A stretch of 64,000 nucleotides of DNA. Origin: Erythrobacter sp. ANT-B3C2. Its GTDB lineage: Bacteria; Pseudomonadota; Alphaproteobacteria; Sphingomonadales; Sphingomonadaceae. The translations under genes were made by a program, and so were the position numbers. The stretch covers positions 62,001 through 126,000 of the forward strand of contig LXQI01000007.1 of NCBI GenBank assembly GCA_001683845.1, given 5' to 3'. The notes beneath the pieces were generated by a model. It had not been told where the DNA came from and did not search any database. It was given only the letters and a program-made list of their open reading frames with translations. This document shows, piece after piece, positions 39,700 to 49,411 of the stretch; within the stretch, counting starts at the first letter, position 1; every line of letters starts with the position of its first letter.

Positions 39700-40374
39700 T
39701 TGAGCGTTGATCGCGATACCAATTCGCTCGAAAAGCGCGGCGCTGCAGCCCGCCGGAGCGCTTGCCAGCTCTATCTGATCTCCCCGAAGGACGTGTCCGG
39801 CGCCTTTTCCGAACGGCTGGCCCGGGCGATCGACGCGGCGCTGCCCTCGATGCCGGTGGCGGCCTTTCAGCTGCGGCTGAAGGGGCTTGACCAGCACGAA
39901 TGCGCTCGGCTCGCAGCGCCGTTGCTGGCGGTGTGCCGGGAGCGGGAGGTGGGTTTCATCGTCAATGACGATGTCGCGCTTGCGAAGCGGTTGAAAGCCG
40001 ATGGCGTGCATCTGGGCCAGCAGGATGGCGCCATTGCCGAGGCGCGCGAGACGCTGGGCCCGGGGGCGCAGATCGGCGTGACGTGCCACGCCAGCCGCCA
40101 CCTGGCGATGGAAGCGGGCGAGAGCGGCGCCGATTACGTCGCCTTTGGCGCGTTCTACTCCAGCACCACCAAGCCCAGCGAGCACCGCGCCGAGCCTGAG
40201 TTGCTCGAATGGTGGCAGCGGCTGATGGAGATCCCCTGCGTCGCCATCGGTGGCATCACGCCCGCCAATGGCGCCCCGCTGGTGACTGCCGGCGCCGACT
40301 TTCTCGCGGTCTCCGCCGCAGTGTGGTCGGGCGACGAGGCGGCGGCGGTGCGGGCCTTCGGAGAGGCACTTTGA
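39700..40374 (+). CDS. thiE: thiamine phosphate synthase family protein
   Basis: 'FIVNDDVALAKRLKADGVHLGQQD', 'VAIGGITPANGAPLVTAGADFLAVSAAVW'; TTG start assumed. Confidence 0.85.
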   Translation: MSVDRDTNSLEKRGAAARRSACQLYLISPKDVSGAFSERLARAIDAALPSMPVAAFQLRLKGLDQHECARLAAPLLAVCREREVGFIVNDDVALAKRLKADGVHLGQQDGAIAEARETLGPGAQIGVTCHASRHLAMEAGESGADYVAFGAFYSSTTKPSEHRAEPELLEWWQRLMEIPCVAIGGITPANGAPLVTAGADFLAVSAAVWSGDEAAAVRAFGEAL

Positions 40375-40426
40375 GGGAGCCTTTCGCGGTTTCGACTGTT
40401 CATCCGGGAACAAACGGGAGACACCA

Positions 40427-41737
40427 ATGCGCCACCTGATCGCCCCGCCGCTACTGCTGCTGCTCGCCGCCTGCGGCCTCAGTGGAACCGATCGCAACGA
40501 CGCAGAGGAGGAGGGCGCCACTGCAGCCACCGCCGACGCGAGCGCGGTCGATCCCCTGGCCTCGCGCGATCCCGCTCCGGGCGAGCGGATGCAGGAGGAG
40601 ATCGCTGATTCCGAACAGCGGCCGTTAATGCAGGCGCAGGTGGTGCTCGATCGGCAGGGCTTCGGCCCAGGCGTAATCGACGGGAACATGGGCATTTCCA
40701 CCCGCAATGCGCTGGAAGGCTTTCAGGAGGCAAACGACCTCGAGATCACTGGGGAGCTGGACGAGGCGACGCGTCGGGCACTCGCACGGTGGAACAACAT
40801 TCCGGCCACGCGGGTGGTGACGATCCCCGAAAGCTGGAGCCGCATCTCCTTCCAGCCGGTGCCCGACAACCCGGCCGAGCAGGCGCAGATGGAGGCGCTC
40901 GGATACGAAAGCCTGGACGAGAAGCTCGCCGAGCGCTTCCACACTACGGTCGAGGTGTTGCGCCAGCTTAACCCCGGCGGGCGTCCGGCCGGGATGGCAG
41001 CCGGAACGGCAGGGCAGGGCGGAGCCACGGGGCAGGGCGGAGCCACGGGGCAGCGCGGAGCCACGGGGCAGGGTTCGCTCCCGCGCACCGGTGCCACCGC
41101 CTCGCCATCGCCCACCCCGAGCCCCACCGCCACTCGGTCGCCCGCCGCCGGCGCATCGCCTCGCGCAGGCAGCACGACCGCTGCGGCGCCGCAATCCACC
41201 TTCCGCCCCGGGCAGATGGTGCGCGTGCCCAATGTCGGCGCCGATCGGATCGACCGCGCCTCGGTTGACAACCAGGATTGGCTGCGCACGCTTGCCTCGC
41301 TTGGGGTGGGTACCGAGCAGCCGAAGCTCTCTCGCCTCGTGGTGAGCGAAGGGGGTGGATGGCTCAAGGGATATGACAAGGACGATCGCCTCGTCGTCAC
41401 CTTCACCGTCACCACCGGATCGCAGAACGATCCGCTGCCGCTGGGCGAGTGGGGGATCACCGGCGTCGGCCGCAACCCCACCTTCTCGTACAATCCGGAA
41501 TTGTTCTGGGATGTGCCGGACAGCGATGCCAAGCAGCAGCTGCCGCCCGGCCCCAACGGCCCGGTGGGCGTGGTGTGGATCGATTTGACCAAAGAGCATT
41601 ATGGCATCCACGGCACTCCCGAGCCCGAGACGATCGGCCGTACCCAGAGCCATGGCTGCGTGCGCCTGACCAATTGGGACGCGGCACGGCTCGCGCAGAT
41701 GGTCGATACCTCCACGAAAGTGATCTTCGAGGCCTAA
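40427..41737 (+). CDS. L,D-transpeptidase with peptidoglycan-binding domain, lipoprotein-like
   Basis: 'LLLLLAACGLSG' lipobox; YkuD motif 'HYGIHGTPEPETIGRTQSHGCVRLTNWDAARLA'. Confidence 0.92.
   Translation: MRHLIAPPLLLLLAACGLSGTDRNDAEEEGATAATADASAVDPLASRDPAPGERMQEEIADSEQRPLMQAQVVLDRQGFGPGVIDGNMGISTRNALEGFQEANDLEITGELDEATRRALARWNNIPATRVVTIPESWSRISFQPVPDNPAEQAQMEALGYESLDEKLAERFHTTVEVLRQLNPGGRPAGMAAGTAGQGGATGQGGATGQRGATGQGSLPRTGATASPSPTPSPTATRSPAAGASPRAGSTTAAAPQSTFRPGQMVRVPNVGADRIDRASVDNQDWLRTLASLGVGTEQPKLSRLVVSEGGGWLKGYDKDDRLVVTFTVTTGSQNDPLPLGEWGITGVGRNPTFSYNPELFWDVPDSDAKQQLPPGPNGPVGVVWIDLTKEHYGIHGTPEPETIGRTQSHGCVRLTNWDAARLAQMVDTSTKVIFEA
41012..41073 (+). repeat. in-frame 18-bp tandem repeat (GQGGAT hexapeptide, ~3.4 copies)
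   Basis: GGGCAGGGCGGAGCCACG repeated. Confidence 0.9.
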
Positions 41738-41741
41738 AGCC

Positions 41742-42416
41742 ATGCACCTTGCAGATCGCCTGCTGACGATCGCCATCACCGCCACGCTGACGAGCGCCGC
41801 GTGGGTGGTGTTCGGCAGCGCTTACATCGATCGGGGCCGCCCGGCCGGCCCCGTCACTCCTGCGGATCAGGCTGAGGTGGCGGAAGCGGGGTCTGGCGAA
41901 GGTGCCAGCTCGCCTGCGACGCAGGCCGCTCGCGCGCCGCTTGAACGTGGCGCCCCGGTGCGTCCGGGCCGGGCGGAGGTCAGCCGGCTGATGATCCCCG
42001 TAGCCGGTGTGCGGCCTGATCAGCTGGTCGACAGCTTCACCGATGGGCGGGACGAGGGGCTACGGCTGCACGAGGCGATCGACATCATGGCACCCACCGG
42101 CACCGCAGTGGTGGCGGCGGCGGCCGGCTCGGTGGAACGGGTGTTCAATTCCGAGGCTGGCGGCAACACGATCTACATCCGCACGACCGACCGCGAGACA
42201 ATCCATTATTACGCCCACCTTGATGGCTATGCGCCGGGCCTGCGCGAGGGCCAGCAGGTCCGCCGCGGCCAGCGTCTGGGTACGGTGGGCTCCAGCGGCA
42301 ATGCCGAACCCACCGCGTCGCACCTGCATTTCGCCATCCTGCGCACCGCGCCCGATGCCGAATGGTGGGAGCCGGCGACTGCGCTCAATCCCTACCGGCT
42401 GCTCGCCGGCCGGTAA
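41742..42416 (+). CDS. M23 family metallopeptidase
   Basis: 'LHEAIDIMAPTGTAVVAAAAGSVERVF', 'SHLHFAIL'. Confidence 0.9.
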   Translation: MHLADRLLTIAITATLTSAAWVVFGSAYIDRGRPAGPVTPADQAEVAEAGSGEGASSPATQAARAPLERGAPVRPGRAEVSRLMIPVAGVRPDQLVDSFTDGRDEGLRLHEAIDIMAPTGTAVVAAAAGSVERVFNSEAGGNTIYIRTTDRETIHYYAHLDGYAPGLREGQQVRRGQRLGTVGSSGNAEPTASHLHFAILRTAPDAEWWEPATALNPYRLLAGR

Positions 42417-42460
42417 GTCCGGCGCATGGTGTGGGTTAGCGCCCTGGCGCAGGGAGCGGC

Positions 42461-42820
42461 TTAGCGCCCCTGGCGCACGCAGCGCAGGCGGCCCGGCTGC
42501 CCGACCTCCATCCGGCGCATGAAAGTGGCCGAGATGAGCTGATATTGCTCGCCACTGCGCGGCCCGCTGGTGAAGGTCAGCACATTGCCGCGCCGCAGGT
42601 AGGTGCCCGCCCCCTGCGCCGAGGAATAGCGCGAGGCGCTCTCGATGCTAAAGCCCAGCTCCTCCTGCACGATCCCGCGCGGGCCCGCGGCATCCCCCGG
42701 CAGTTCGCACACATAGCGCCCCTGCCCGACGGTGCCGATCGGCCCCACCGCCGCGGCGGATGCGGCGAGTGGCGCGGCGCACAGCACCGCAAGCGACAGC
42801 GAGAAAACAGCCCCCTTCAT
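42461..42820 (-). CDS. secreted hypothetical protein
   Basis: Signal peptide-like 'MKGAVFSLSLAVLCAAPLAASAAA'. Confidence 0.65.
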   Translation of the reverse strand: MKGAVFSLSLAVLCAAPLAASAAAVGPIGTVGQGRYVCELPGDAAGPRGIVQEELGFSIESASRYSSAQGAGTYLRRGNVLTFTSGPRSGEQYQLISATFMRRMEVGQPGRLRCVRQGR

Positions 42821-42916
42821 CGGCAGCCCTATACAGCCGGTCCGCTTGCATTGCCATGAACGCCGCCACCCGCTAGTGCGCGGCACCTTTCCCGACCAGA
42901 CCCAAGGTTTTGCGCG

Positions 42917-43480
42917 ATGAAGATCAGCGGCGTGGACATCCGTCCCGGCAACATCCTCGAATATGAAGGCGGCATCTGGAAGGTCGCCAAGATCCAGCAC
43001 ACCCAGCCGGGCAAGGGCGGGGCCTACATGCAGGTCGAGATGAAGAACCTGCAGGATGGCCGCAAGACCAACGTGCGCTTCCGCAGCGCCGACACGATCG
43101 AGCGCGTCCGGCTCGACACGCAGGAATACCAGTTCCTCTATGCCGAAGGCGACATGCTCGTCTTCATGGACAAGGACACGTACGAGCAGATCCAGCTCCC
43201 CGCCGATCTGCTGGGCGAGGCCGTTGCCTTCTTGGAAGACGGCATGGAGGTGACCCTGGAACTGTGGGACGAAAAGCCCATCAGCGTGGCGCTGCCCGAG
43301 CAGATCGAGGCCACCATTGTGGAGGCCGATGCGGTGGTGAAGGGGCAGACCGCCTCCTCCAGCTTCAAGCCGGCGATCCTCGAAAACGGCGTGCGCGTGA
43401 TGGTGCCGCCGCATATCGGGGCGGGCACGCGTATCCTGGTCGACGTGTACGAGCGCACCTATGTCGGCAAGGCCGGCTGA
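42917..43480 (+). CDS. efp: elongation factor P
   Basis: '[45 protein letters not shown]'. Confidence 0.97.
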   Translation: MKISGVDIRPGNILEYEGGIWKVAKIQHTQPGKGGAYMQVEMKNLQDGRKTNVRFRSADTIERVRLDTQEYQFLYAEGDMLVFMDKDTYEQIQLPADLLGEAVAFLEDGMEVTLELWDEKPISVALPEQIEATIVEADAVVKGQTASSSFKPAILENGVRVMVPPHIGAGTRILVDVYERTYVGKAG

Positions 43481-43490
43481 AGGCTGAGTT

Positions 43491-44327
43491 ATGGCAGCGA
43501 TTTCCGGTCTCATCCGCGTCATGGAAAAGGCCGCCCGCAAGGCCGGCGGCCGGCTGCGCCGCGACTTCGGCGAGGTCGAGCAGCTGCAGGTCAGCCGCAA
43601 GGGCCCGGCCGACTTCGTCTCCCGCGCCGATCGCCACGCCGAACGCACCCTATGGGACGAGTTGCGCGTGGCCCGGCCGGACTGGGGCTTTGTGCTGGAA
43701 GAGGGCGGCACGATCGAGGGCGATCCGCGTCTGCCGCGCTGGATCATCGATCCGCTCGATGGCACCACGAATTTTCTTCACGGAATCCCGCATTTCGCCA
43801 TCTCCATCGCGGTGCAGGAGCCCGCGCTAGACGGCAAGGGAGCGGATGGCAGCGGCTGGGGCGATGTCACCGCCGGGCTGGTCTACCAGCCGATCACCGA
43901 CGAAAGCTTCTGGGCCGAAAAGGCCCGTGGCGCGTGGCTGCAGGATGCGCGGCTGCGCGTCTCCGGCCGGCGCCAGTTGTCGGAAGCGCTGGTCGCCACC
44001 GGCATCCCGTTTCACGGTCACGGCAATTTCGCCGAATGGTTCGCGATTCTCGCGCAGATCGGCCCGCAGGTCGCCGGTATCCGCCGCTTCGGCTCGGCCG
44101 CGCTGGATCTCGCCTGGGTCGCGGCGGGCCGGTACGACGGGTTCTGGGAAAGCGACCTCCAGCCATGGGACACCGCGGCGGGCTGCCTGCTGGTGCGCGA
44201 GGCCGGCGGCTTCGTCACCGATTACCGCGGCCGCTCCCTGCCGATCTGCGCCAAGCAGCTGATCGCCGCCAACGATCCGCTCCATTCGCGCCTTCACAAG
44301 CTGGTCGCCGGCGCCCTGCGCGACTGA
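43491..44327 (+). CDS. suhB: inositol monophosphatase family protein
   Basis: 'WIIDPLDGTTNFLHGIPHFAISIAV', 'WESDLQPWDTAAGCLLVREAGG'. Confidence 0.92.
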   Translation: MAAISGLIRVMEKAARKAGGRLRRDFGEVEQLQVSRKGPADFVSRADRHAERTLWDELRVARPDWGFVLEEGGTIEGDPRLPRWIIDPLDGTTNFLHGIPHFAISIAVQEPALDGKGADGSGWGDVTAGLVYQPITDESFWAEKARGAWLQDARLRVSGRRQLSEALVATGIPFHGHGNFAEWFAILAQIGPQVAGIRRFGSAALDLAWVAAGRYDGFWESDLQPWDTAAGCLLVREAGGFVTDYRGRSLPICAKQLIAANDPLHSRLHKLVAGALRD

Positions 44328-44411
44328 GCCTGTGGGCTCGGCTCTGCAACGCCGTGCCGCGTTGAGCGTTGATGCCCGGCCACCCTGCCGCTAGGGCAAG
44401 GCATGACGGGG

Positions 44412-44497
44412 GCCCCTGTGGTGGAATCGGTAGACGCGCTCGACTCAAAATCGAGTTTCCTCGTGAAGTGCCAGTTCGAGTCTGGCCAGGGGCACCA
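44412..44497 (+). tRNA. tRNA-Leu(CAA)
   Basis: GCCCCTGTGGTGGAATCGGTAGACGCGCTCGACTCAAAATCGAG...GTTCGAGTCTGGCCAGGGGCACCA; anticodon loop CTCAAAA; encoded CCA. Confidence 0.95.
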
Positions 44498-44505
44498 ACC
44501 TTGTC

Positions 44506-44658
44506 TGCGCTATCGCGCTTCGCGCTACTTGAGCGCGAGTTCGGTGCGCTACCGCGCTTCGCGCTACTTGAGCGCGAGTTCGGTGCGCTACCGCGCTTCG
44601 CGCTACTTGAGCGCGGGTCTGCGCACCCGCGCTATGCGCTGCCTGAGCGCGGGTTTGC
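44506..44658 (+). repeat. 39-bp tandem repeat, ~3 copies plus a degenerate fourth
   Basis: TGCGCTACCGCGCTTCGCGCTACTTGAGCGCGAGTTCGG units at 44506, 44545, 44584. Confidence 0.92.
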
Positions 44659-44741
44659 GTCGCGACGGCGCCAGCCGCTTGTCGATTGTACTCTGCGCGC
44701 GGGACCGCGGCGGCCAGCCGGTTACTGTCTGAGCGCTCGAC

Positions 44742-46544
44742 GTGGAGCCCTTCGCAGCGCCTTCCTTCCACGCGATCGCGGCGATGGCAGTCACTGTCGC
44801 GATGTTCGTCGCCTTCGCGCGCGGCACCTTCTCCACCGAGATCGTCTCGCTCCTGACCATCGCCGCCATCGCGCTGTTCCTCTACTTCTTTCCGCTGCCG
44901 GGGGAGGGACCCACGGACGGGCTGCAGCTCGCCTTCTCGGGCTTCGGGCATTACGCGCTCATCACCATCTGCTCGCTGATGATCATGGGCCGCGGCCTCG
45001 TCGTCACCGGCGCGCTGGAGCCGGCGGCGCGGTTCCTGGAGCGGATCTGGCGGATCAACACCCAGCTGGGCCTGCTCGTCTCGCTGCTGCTGGCGATGGG
45101 CCTGTCGATGATCGTCAACGATACGCCGGTGCTCGTCCTGCTGCTGCCCATCTTCGTCTCGCTGGCGCAACGCGGCGCCATGCCGGCCTCCAAGACGCTG
45201 ATCCCGCTCAACGCCGCAGTGCTGATCGGCGGCATGGCCACCACCATCGGCACCTCCACCAACCTGCTGGTCGTCTCGATCGCGACCGATCTGGGGATGC
45301 CGGAGATGAGCGTGTTCCACTTCACGCCCATCGTCCTTGCCGCGGCCGTCGTCGCGCTGCCCTATCTGTGGCTGGTCATGCCGCGCCTGCTGGGCGACAA
45401 CAGCCCCGATCAGGTGCAGGCCCAGCGCCGCTTCATCACCCGCCTGCGCGTGCCCGTCGGCAGCGAGATGGTCGGCAAGCGGATGGAAGAGGCGATGGTC
45501 GGCCTGCCCGAGGATTTCGCCTTCGAGGAACAGCCCCGTGGCGCGTTCGAGGCAGGCCAGCGCCTGCGCATCTCGGGCACGCATGAGGCGCTGGAGGAAG
45601 CTCTGCGCCAGCTCAAGGGGCAGGTCGCACCCGGCTGGGTGATCGACCGCATCCGCCGCACCGCCACCAGCCGCAGCGAAGATGTACAGGTGGTGGAAAT
45701 GGTCGTCACCGCCGATTCGCGCATCGTCCACCGCACACTCGCCACCTCGGGCATCGCAGACCTTTACGGCGTCGCGGTGATCGGCATCCACAAGCCGCAA
45801 AAGCTGATGCACAACGAACCCTTCGACGAGCGCGGAGACATTCGCCTTGCGGAAGGCGACGTGCTGCTGGTGATGGGCCTGCAGGACGGGCTGACGGAGT
45901 TCGCCACTGCCGATAGTCTGCTCCAGCTCGAAGGCGCGAGGGAGGTGCCGCGCCGCTCCAAGGCGGTACTGGCCGCGGCGATCATGTTCGGCTCGGTCGG
46001 ATTCGCCTCGATCGGCCTGCTACCCATCGCCATTGCGGCGCTTGGCGGGGCGATCGCGATGTTCGTCACCGGCTGCGTGAAGTTCGACCGGGTGGGCCGC
46101 GCCCTCTCGGCCAAGGTCATCGTTCTGGTGGCGGCGAGCATCGCTATCGGCCGGATTATCCTCGATAGCGGAGCGGCCGAGTGGCTGGGAGCCCTGATGG
46201 CCAGCGGCCTCCAGCACCTTGTCCCCGCCGCGGTGCTGGCGTGCATCATGCTGTTCGTGACGCTGCTGACCAACTTTGCCTCCAACGCCACCGCCGCCAC
46301 CGTGGGCACGCCGATCGCCTTCGCCATCGCCGCGCAGCTGGGGTTGCCCGCAGAGCCGCTGATCCTCGCCGTGCTGTTCGGCTGCAACCTCTGCTACGCC
46401 ACGCCGATCGCTTACCAGACCAACATGCTCATCATGGCCGAGGGTAGCTACGAGTTCCGCGATTACCTGCGCACCGGCGTGCCGCTGGTCCTGCTGATGG
46501 TCGTCACGCTGAGCATCCTGCTGGTGATCAGCTACGATATGTAG
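44742..46544 (+). CDS. SLC13 family permease with TrkA-C domain
   Basis: 'LNAAVLIGGMATTIGTSTNLLVVSIA', 'LFGCNLCYATPIAYQTNMLIM'; GTG start. Confidence 0.88.
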   Translation: MEPFAAPSFHAIAAMAVTVAMFVAFARGTFSTEIVSLLTIAAIALFLYFFPLPGEGPTDGLQLAFSGFGHYALITICSLMIMGRGLVVTGALEPAARFLERIWRINTQLGLLVSLLLAMGLSMIVNDTPVLVLLLPIFVSLAQRGAMPASKTLIPLNAAVLIGGMATTIGTSTNLLVVSIATDLGMPEMSVFHFTPIVLAAAVVALPYLWLVMPRLLGDNSPDQVQAQRRFITRLRVPVGSEMVGKRMEEAMVGLPEDFAFEEQPRGAFEAGQRLRISGTHEALEEALRQLKGQVAPGWVIDRIRRTATSRSEDVQVVEMVVTADSRIVHRTLATSGIADLYGVAVIGIHKPQKLMHNEPFDERGDIRLAEGDVLLVMGLQDGLTEFATADSLLQLEGAREVPRRSKAVLAAAIMFGSVGFASIGLLPIAIAALGGAIAMFVTGCVKFDRVGRALSAKVIVLVAASIAIGRIILDSGAAEWLGALMASGLQHLVPAAVLACIMLFVTLLTNFASNATAATVGTPIAFAIAAQLGLPAEPLILAVLFGCNLCYATPIAYQTNMLIMAEGSYEFRDYLRTGVPLVLLMVVTLSILLVISYDM

Positions 46545-46700
46545 CCTGTGTTGCCCGCGTGATCGCGCCCGTGGCGGAGCGCCGGTCGAGGAGCGAATGC
46601 CGCACTGTACCGGCGCAAGACACTGGGTTGTTAAGCATTCCTCCCTAGGAACCGCCGCGCTCGTTGCTGGTTTGGCGCGCAGCACGTGGGAGATAGCTAG

Positions 46701-46994
46701 ATGACCGAAGAACGCATCGTCGAAACCCGCTCGCCCGAGGGGCAGAGCAACACACACACCACCGTCATCACCGATGGCGCATCCGAGAGCCGCCGCAGTA
46801 GTGGCGGGGGCATGCTGGTGATCCTGCTGGTGGTCGCGCTGGTCGCCATCGCGGGCATCTGGATGATGACCAATGTTGGCGGAGCCGAGATCGCCAAGGA
46901 CAATGCGATCGCCGATGCCGCGGGCGAAGTCGGCGCCGCCGCCGGAGAGGTTGGCGCGGCCGCGCAGGATGCCGCAGGCGCCGTCACCGACTGA
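46701..46994 (+). CDS. small single-TM hypothetical protein
   Basis: 97 aa with 'GGMLVILLVVALVAIAGIWMMTNV'. Confidence 0.65.
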   Translation: MTEERIVETRSPEGQSNTHTTVITDGASESRRSSGGGMLVILLVVALVAIAGIWMMTNVGGAEIAKDNAIADAAGEVGAAAGEVGAAAQDAAGAVTD

Positions 46995-47097
46995 TCCGGC
47001 GCTCCGTCCCATGCCCCTCGAACGGGGCGGATACGCAAACACGCAGGTGGAGGGCGGGCCTTGGCTCCTTCTCCACCTGCTGCGGGGAAATGGGCCG

Positions 47098-48177
47098 CTA
47101 GTCCGCCCCCAGGCCAGGCACTGCCGCCGCTTCCCGCTCGGCGTGCTTCCTGTGCCGGATCGACCACCACAGCGAAATGCCGATCAGCACCGCGCCAATC
47201 AGCCCGGTGATGGTCTCGGGAATATGGAACCGGGCGGACAGCAGCATGATCGAGCCCAGCACGATGATGGCCCAGAACGCACCGTGCTCGAGGAAGCGAT
47301 ATTGCGCCAGCGTCCCCTGCTCCACCAGGTGGATGGTCATGGACCGCACGAACATGGCCCCGATCGAAAGGCCCAGCGCGATCACGATCATGTTGTTGGA
47401 AAGCGCGAAAGCGCCGATCACCCCGTCGAAGCTGAAGCTGGCATCGAGCACCTCGAGGTAGAGAAACCCGCCTAAGCCAGAGCGCACGACCAACCCTGCG
47501 GCCTTCTTCGCCTCCTCGCGCAGCCTGAGCCAGGTGCCCAGGGCATCCACCGCGATATAGGTGACGAGGCCCAGCAGCCCGGCGGTGAGGAAGGTCAGCG
47601 CATCCTCTGCCGGCAGCATCGAGGAAATGCCCCACAGCACCACCAGCAGCAGCGCGATCTCCATCGCCGGCAGCACCGAGACGCGCACCAGATGTTTCTC
47701 GATCGCGGCAATCCAGTGCACCTCCTTGTCGGCATCGAAGAAGAACTTCAGGCCCACCATCGCCAGGAAGGCGCCGCCGAATCCGGCGATTCCGATATGC
47801 GCGCCCGAGACGATGCGCTCGTATTCCACCGGGTTGTTCAGCGAGAGATCGATGGTCTCCAGCGGCCCCAACCCGGCGGCGATCGCCACGATCGCGAGCG
47901 GGAAGAAAATCCGCGTGCCGAACACGGCGATGGCGATGCCCCACAGCAGGAAGCGCTGCTGCCACACCGGATCCATGTCGCGCAGCACGGTGGCGTTCAC
48001 CACCGCATTGTCGAAGCTGAGCGAGACCTCGAGAATCGAGAGGACCACGATGATCCACAGCATCGCGGCCATGCCGCCCACCGTCCCGGTGCTCGCCCAG
48101 CCATACCAGGCGCCCAGCGCGATGCAGGTCACCGTGAAGACAAGCGAGAATTTGTAGAAGCGCAGCAGCGTGGCCAT
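47098..48177 (-). CDS. DUF475 / TerC-like integral membrane protein
   Basis: 'LWIIVVLSILEVSLSFDNAVVNATVLRDMDPVWQQRFLLWGI', 'VLDASFSFDGVIGAFALSNNM'. Confidence 0.88.
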   Translation of the reverse strand: MATLLRFYKFSLVFTVTCIALGAWYGWASTGTVGGMAAMLWIIVVLSILEVSLSFDNAVVNATVLRDMDPVWQQRFLLWGIAIAVFGTRIFFPLAIVAIAAGLGPLETIDLSLNNPVEYERIVSGAHIGIAGFGGAFLAMVGLKFFFDADKEVHWIAAIEKHLVRVSVLPAMEIALLLVVLWGISSMLPAEDALTFLTAGLLGLVTYIAVDALGTWLRLREEAKKAAGLVVRSGLGGFLYLEVLDASFSFDGVIGAFALSNNMIVIALGLSIGAMFVRSMTIHLVEQGTLAQYRFLEHGAFWAIIVLGSIMLLSARFHIPETITGLIGAVLIGISLWWSIRHRKHAEREAAAVPGLGAD

Positions 48178-48371
48178 CGGCGGGCGGGCACCTGTGATCG
48201 ATCGAAAAGTGTGGAGCGGCAGCTAGAGGCTCAGCCCGTCGCCTGCAATCACCTGAGTAGAAGCTCTACCTGGCGCAGAAGATCCACACTTTCGGTCGTG
48301 CCGCGCGTCGGCGAGAGCGCGGAGGTGCTCCCGCCTCCAAGCCCAGCTTGCGCCGGGAGCACCCCGCGCCG

Positions 48372-49238
48372 TCAGTCTTCGCGGTAGATCGCTTCCGGCC
48401 CCGGAAAGCTGCGCTCGCGCACCTCGTGGGCATAGCGCTCCACCGCCTCGGCGATGGTCTGGCGCAAATCCGCATAGCGCTTCACGAAGCGCGGCACCCG
48501 CTCGAACATTCCCAGCATGTCGTCGGTCACCAGCACCTGCCCATCACACCGCGGCGAGGCGCCGATGCCGATCACCGGGCAGCCCACCGCCTCCGTCGCG
48601 CCGATGGCGATCGGCTCCATCACCCCCTCCATCACGATGGCGAACGCGCCCGCCTCGTCGAGCGCCCGCGCATCGCTCACGATCTTGGACGCCTCGGCCT
48701 CACTGCGCCCGCGCGCGGCATAGCCGCCCAGCACGTTCACCGCCTGCGGGGTCAGCCCCACATGGCCCATCACCGGAATTCCGCGCTCGACCAGAAAGCG
48801 CACGGTCGGCGCCATCGCCGCGCCGCCCTCCAGCTTCACCGCCGCCGCGCCGCTCGCCTTCAGCAGCCGCACAGCGCTGGCGAACGCCTGCTCCGGGGCC
48901 GCTTCGTAGCTGCCGAAGGGCATGTCGATCACCACCAGCGCATGGAACGATCCGCGCACCACCGCCGCCCCATGCGCCTCCATCATCTCCAGCGTCACCG
49001 GCACGGTGGAAGGCAGGCCGTAGATCACCTGCGCCAGCGAATCGCCCACCAGCAGCATGTCGCAATGCTCGTCGAGCAATTGTGCCTGTCGCGCAGTGTA
49101 AGCGGTGAGCATCACGATTGGCTGGGCAGTGGCGCCATCCACCTTTCGTCGGCGGATCGCCGGCACGGTCAGCCGCCGCATCGGCTGGGGCGTGGGGTGG
49201 GCGCGGCTGGTGGCGGTATCGAGCTGGTGGATGGACAT
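48372..49238 (-). CDS. panB: 3-methyl-2-oxobutanoate hydroxymethyltransferase
   Basis: '[46 protein letters not shown]'. Confidence 0.95.
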   Translation of the reverse strand: MSIHQLDTATSRAHPTPQPMRRLTVPAIRRRKVDGATAQPIVMLTAYTARQAQLLDEHCDMLLVGDSLAQVIYGLPSTVPVTLEMMEAHGAAVVRGSFHALVVIDMPFGSYEAAPEQAFASAVRLLKASGAAAVKLEGGAAMAPTVRFLVERGIPVMGHVGLTPQAVNVLGGYAARGRSEAEASKIVSDARALDEAGAFAIVMEGVMEPIAIGATEAVGCPVIGIGASPRCDGQVLVTDDMLGMFERVPRFVKRYADLRQTIAEAVERYAHEVRERSFPGPEAIYRED

Positions 49239-49411
49239 GGCCCGCACTTGTAGCCGCGCGCGGCCCGGTGCGCAAAGCACCCTGACAGGTTGCCGTTTCT
49301 TGGTGTGCATTGCGGTAAATGCCCATTGCCACCGTCACAAAACTGCATAGAACTGCGCGCCGCGGGCTGGCGGAGTGAGCGGGGACTCACTGGGCCCGGC
49401 GGGGAGCCTGA

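Noticed and set aside
44506-44658. CRISPR array
   Set aside because: Repeats are directly adjacent with no unique spacers and there are no cas genes; simple tandem repeat.
44369-45586. 405-aa plus-strand ORF starting over tRNA-Leu and the repeats
   Set aside because: Runs through the tRNA and out of frame with the SLC13 permease; not a credible single protein.
44445-45812. 455-aa minus-strand ORF containing repeat peptides
   Set aside because: Antisense to the SLC13 permease and the tandem repeats; His/Asp/Arg-rich shadow composition.
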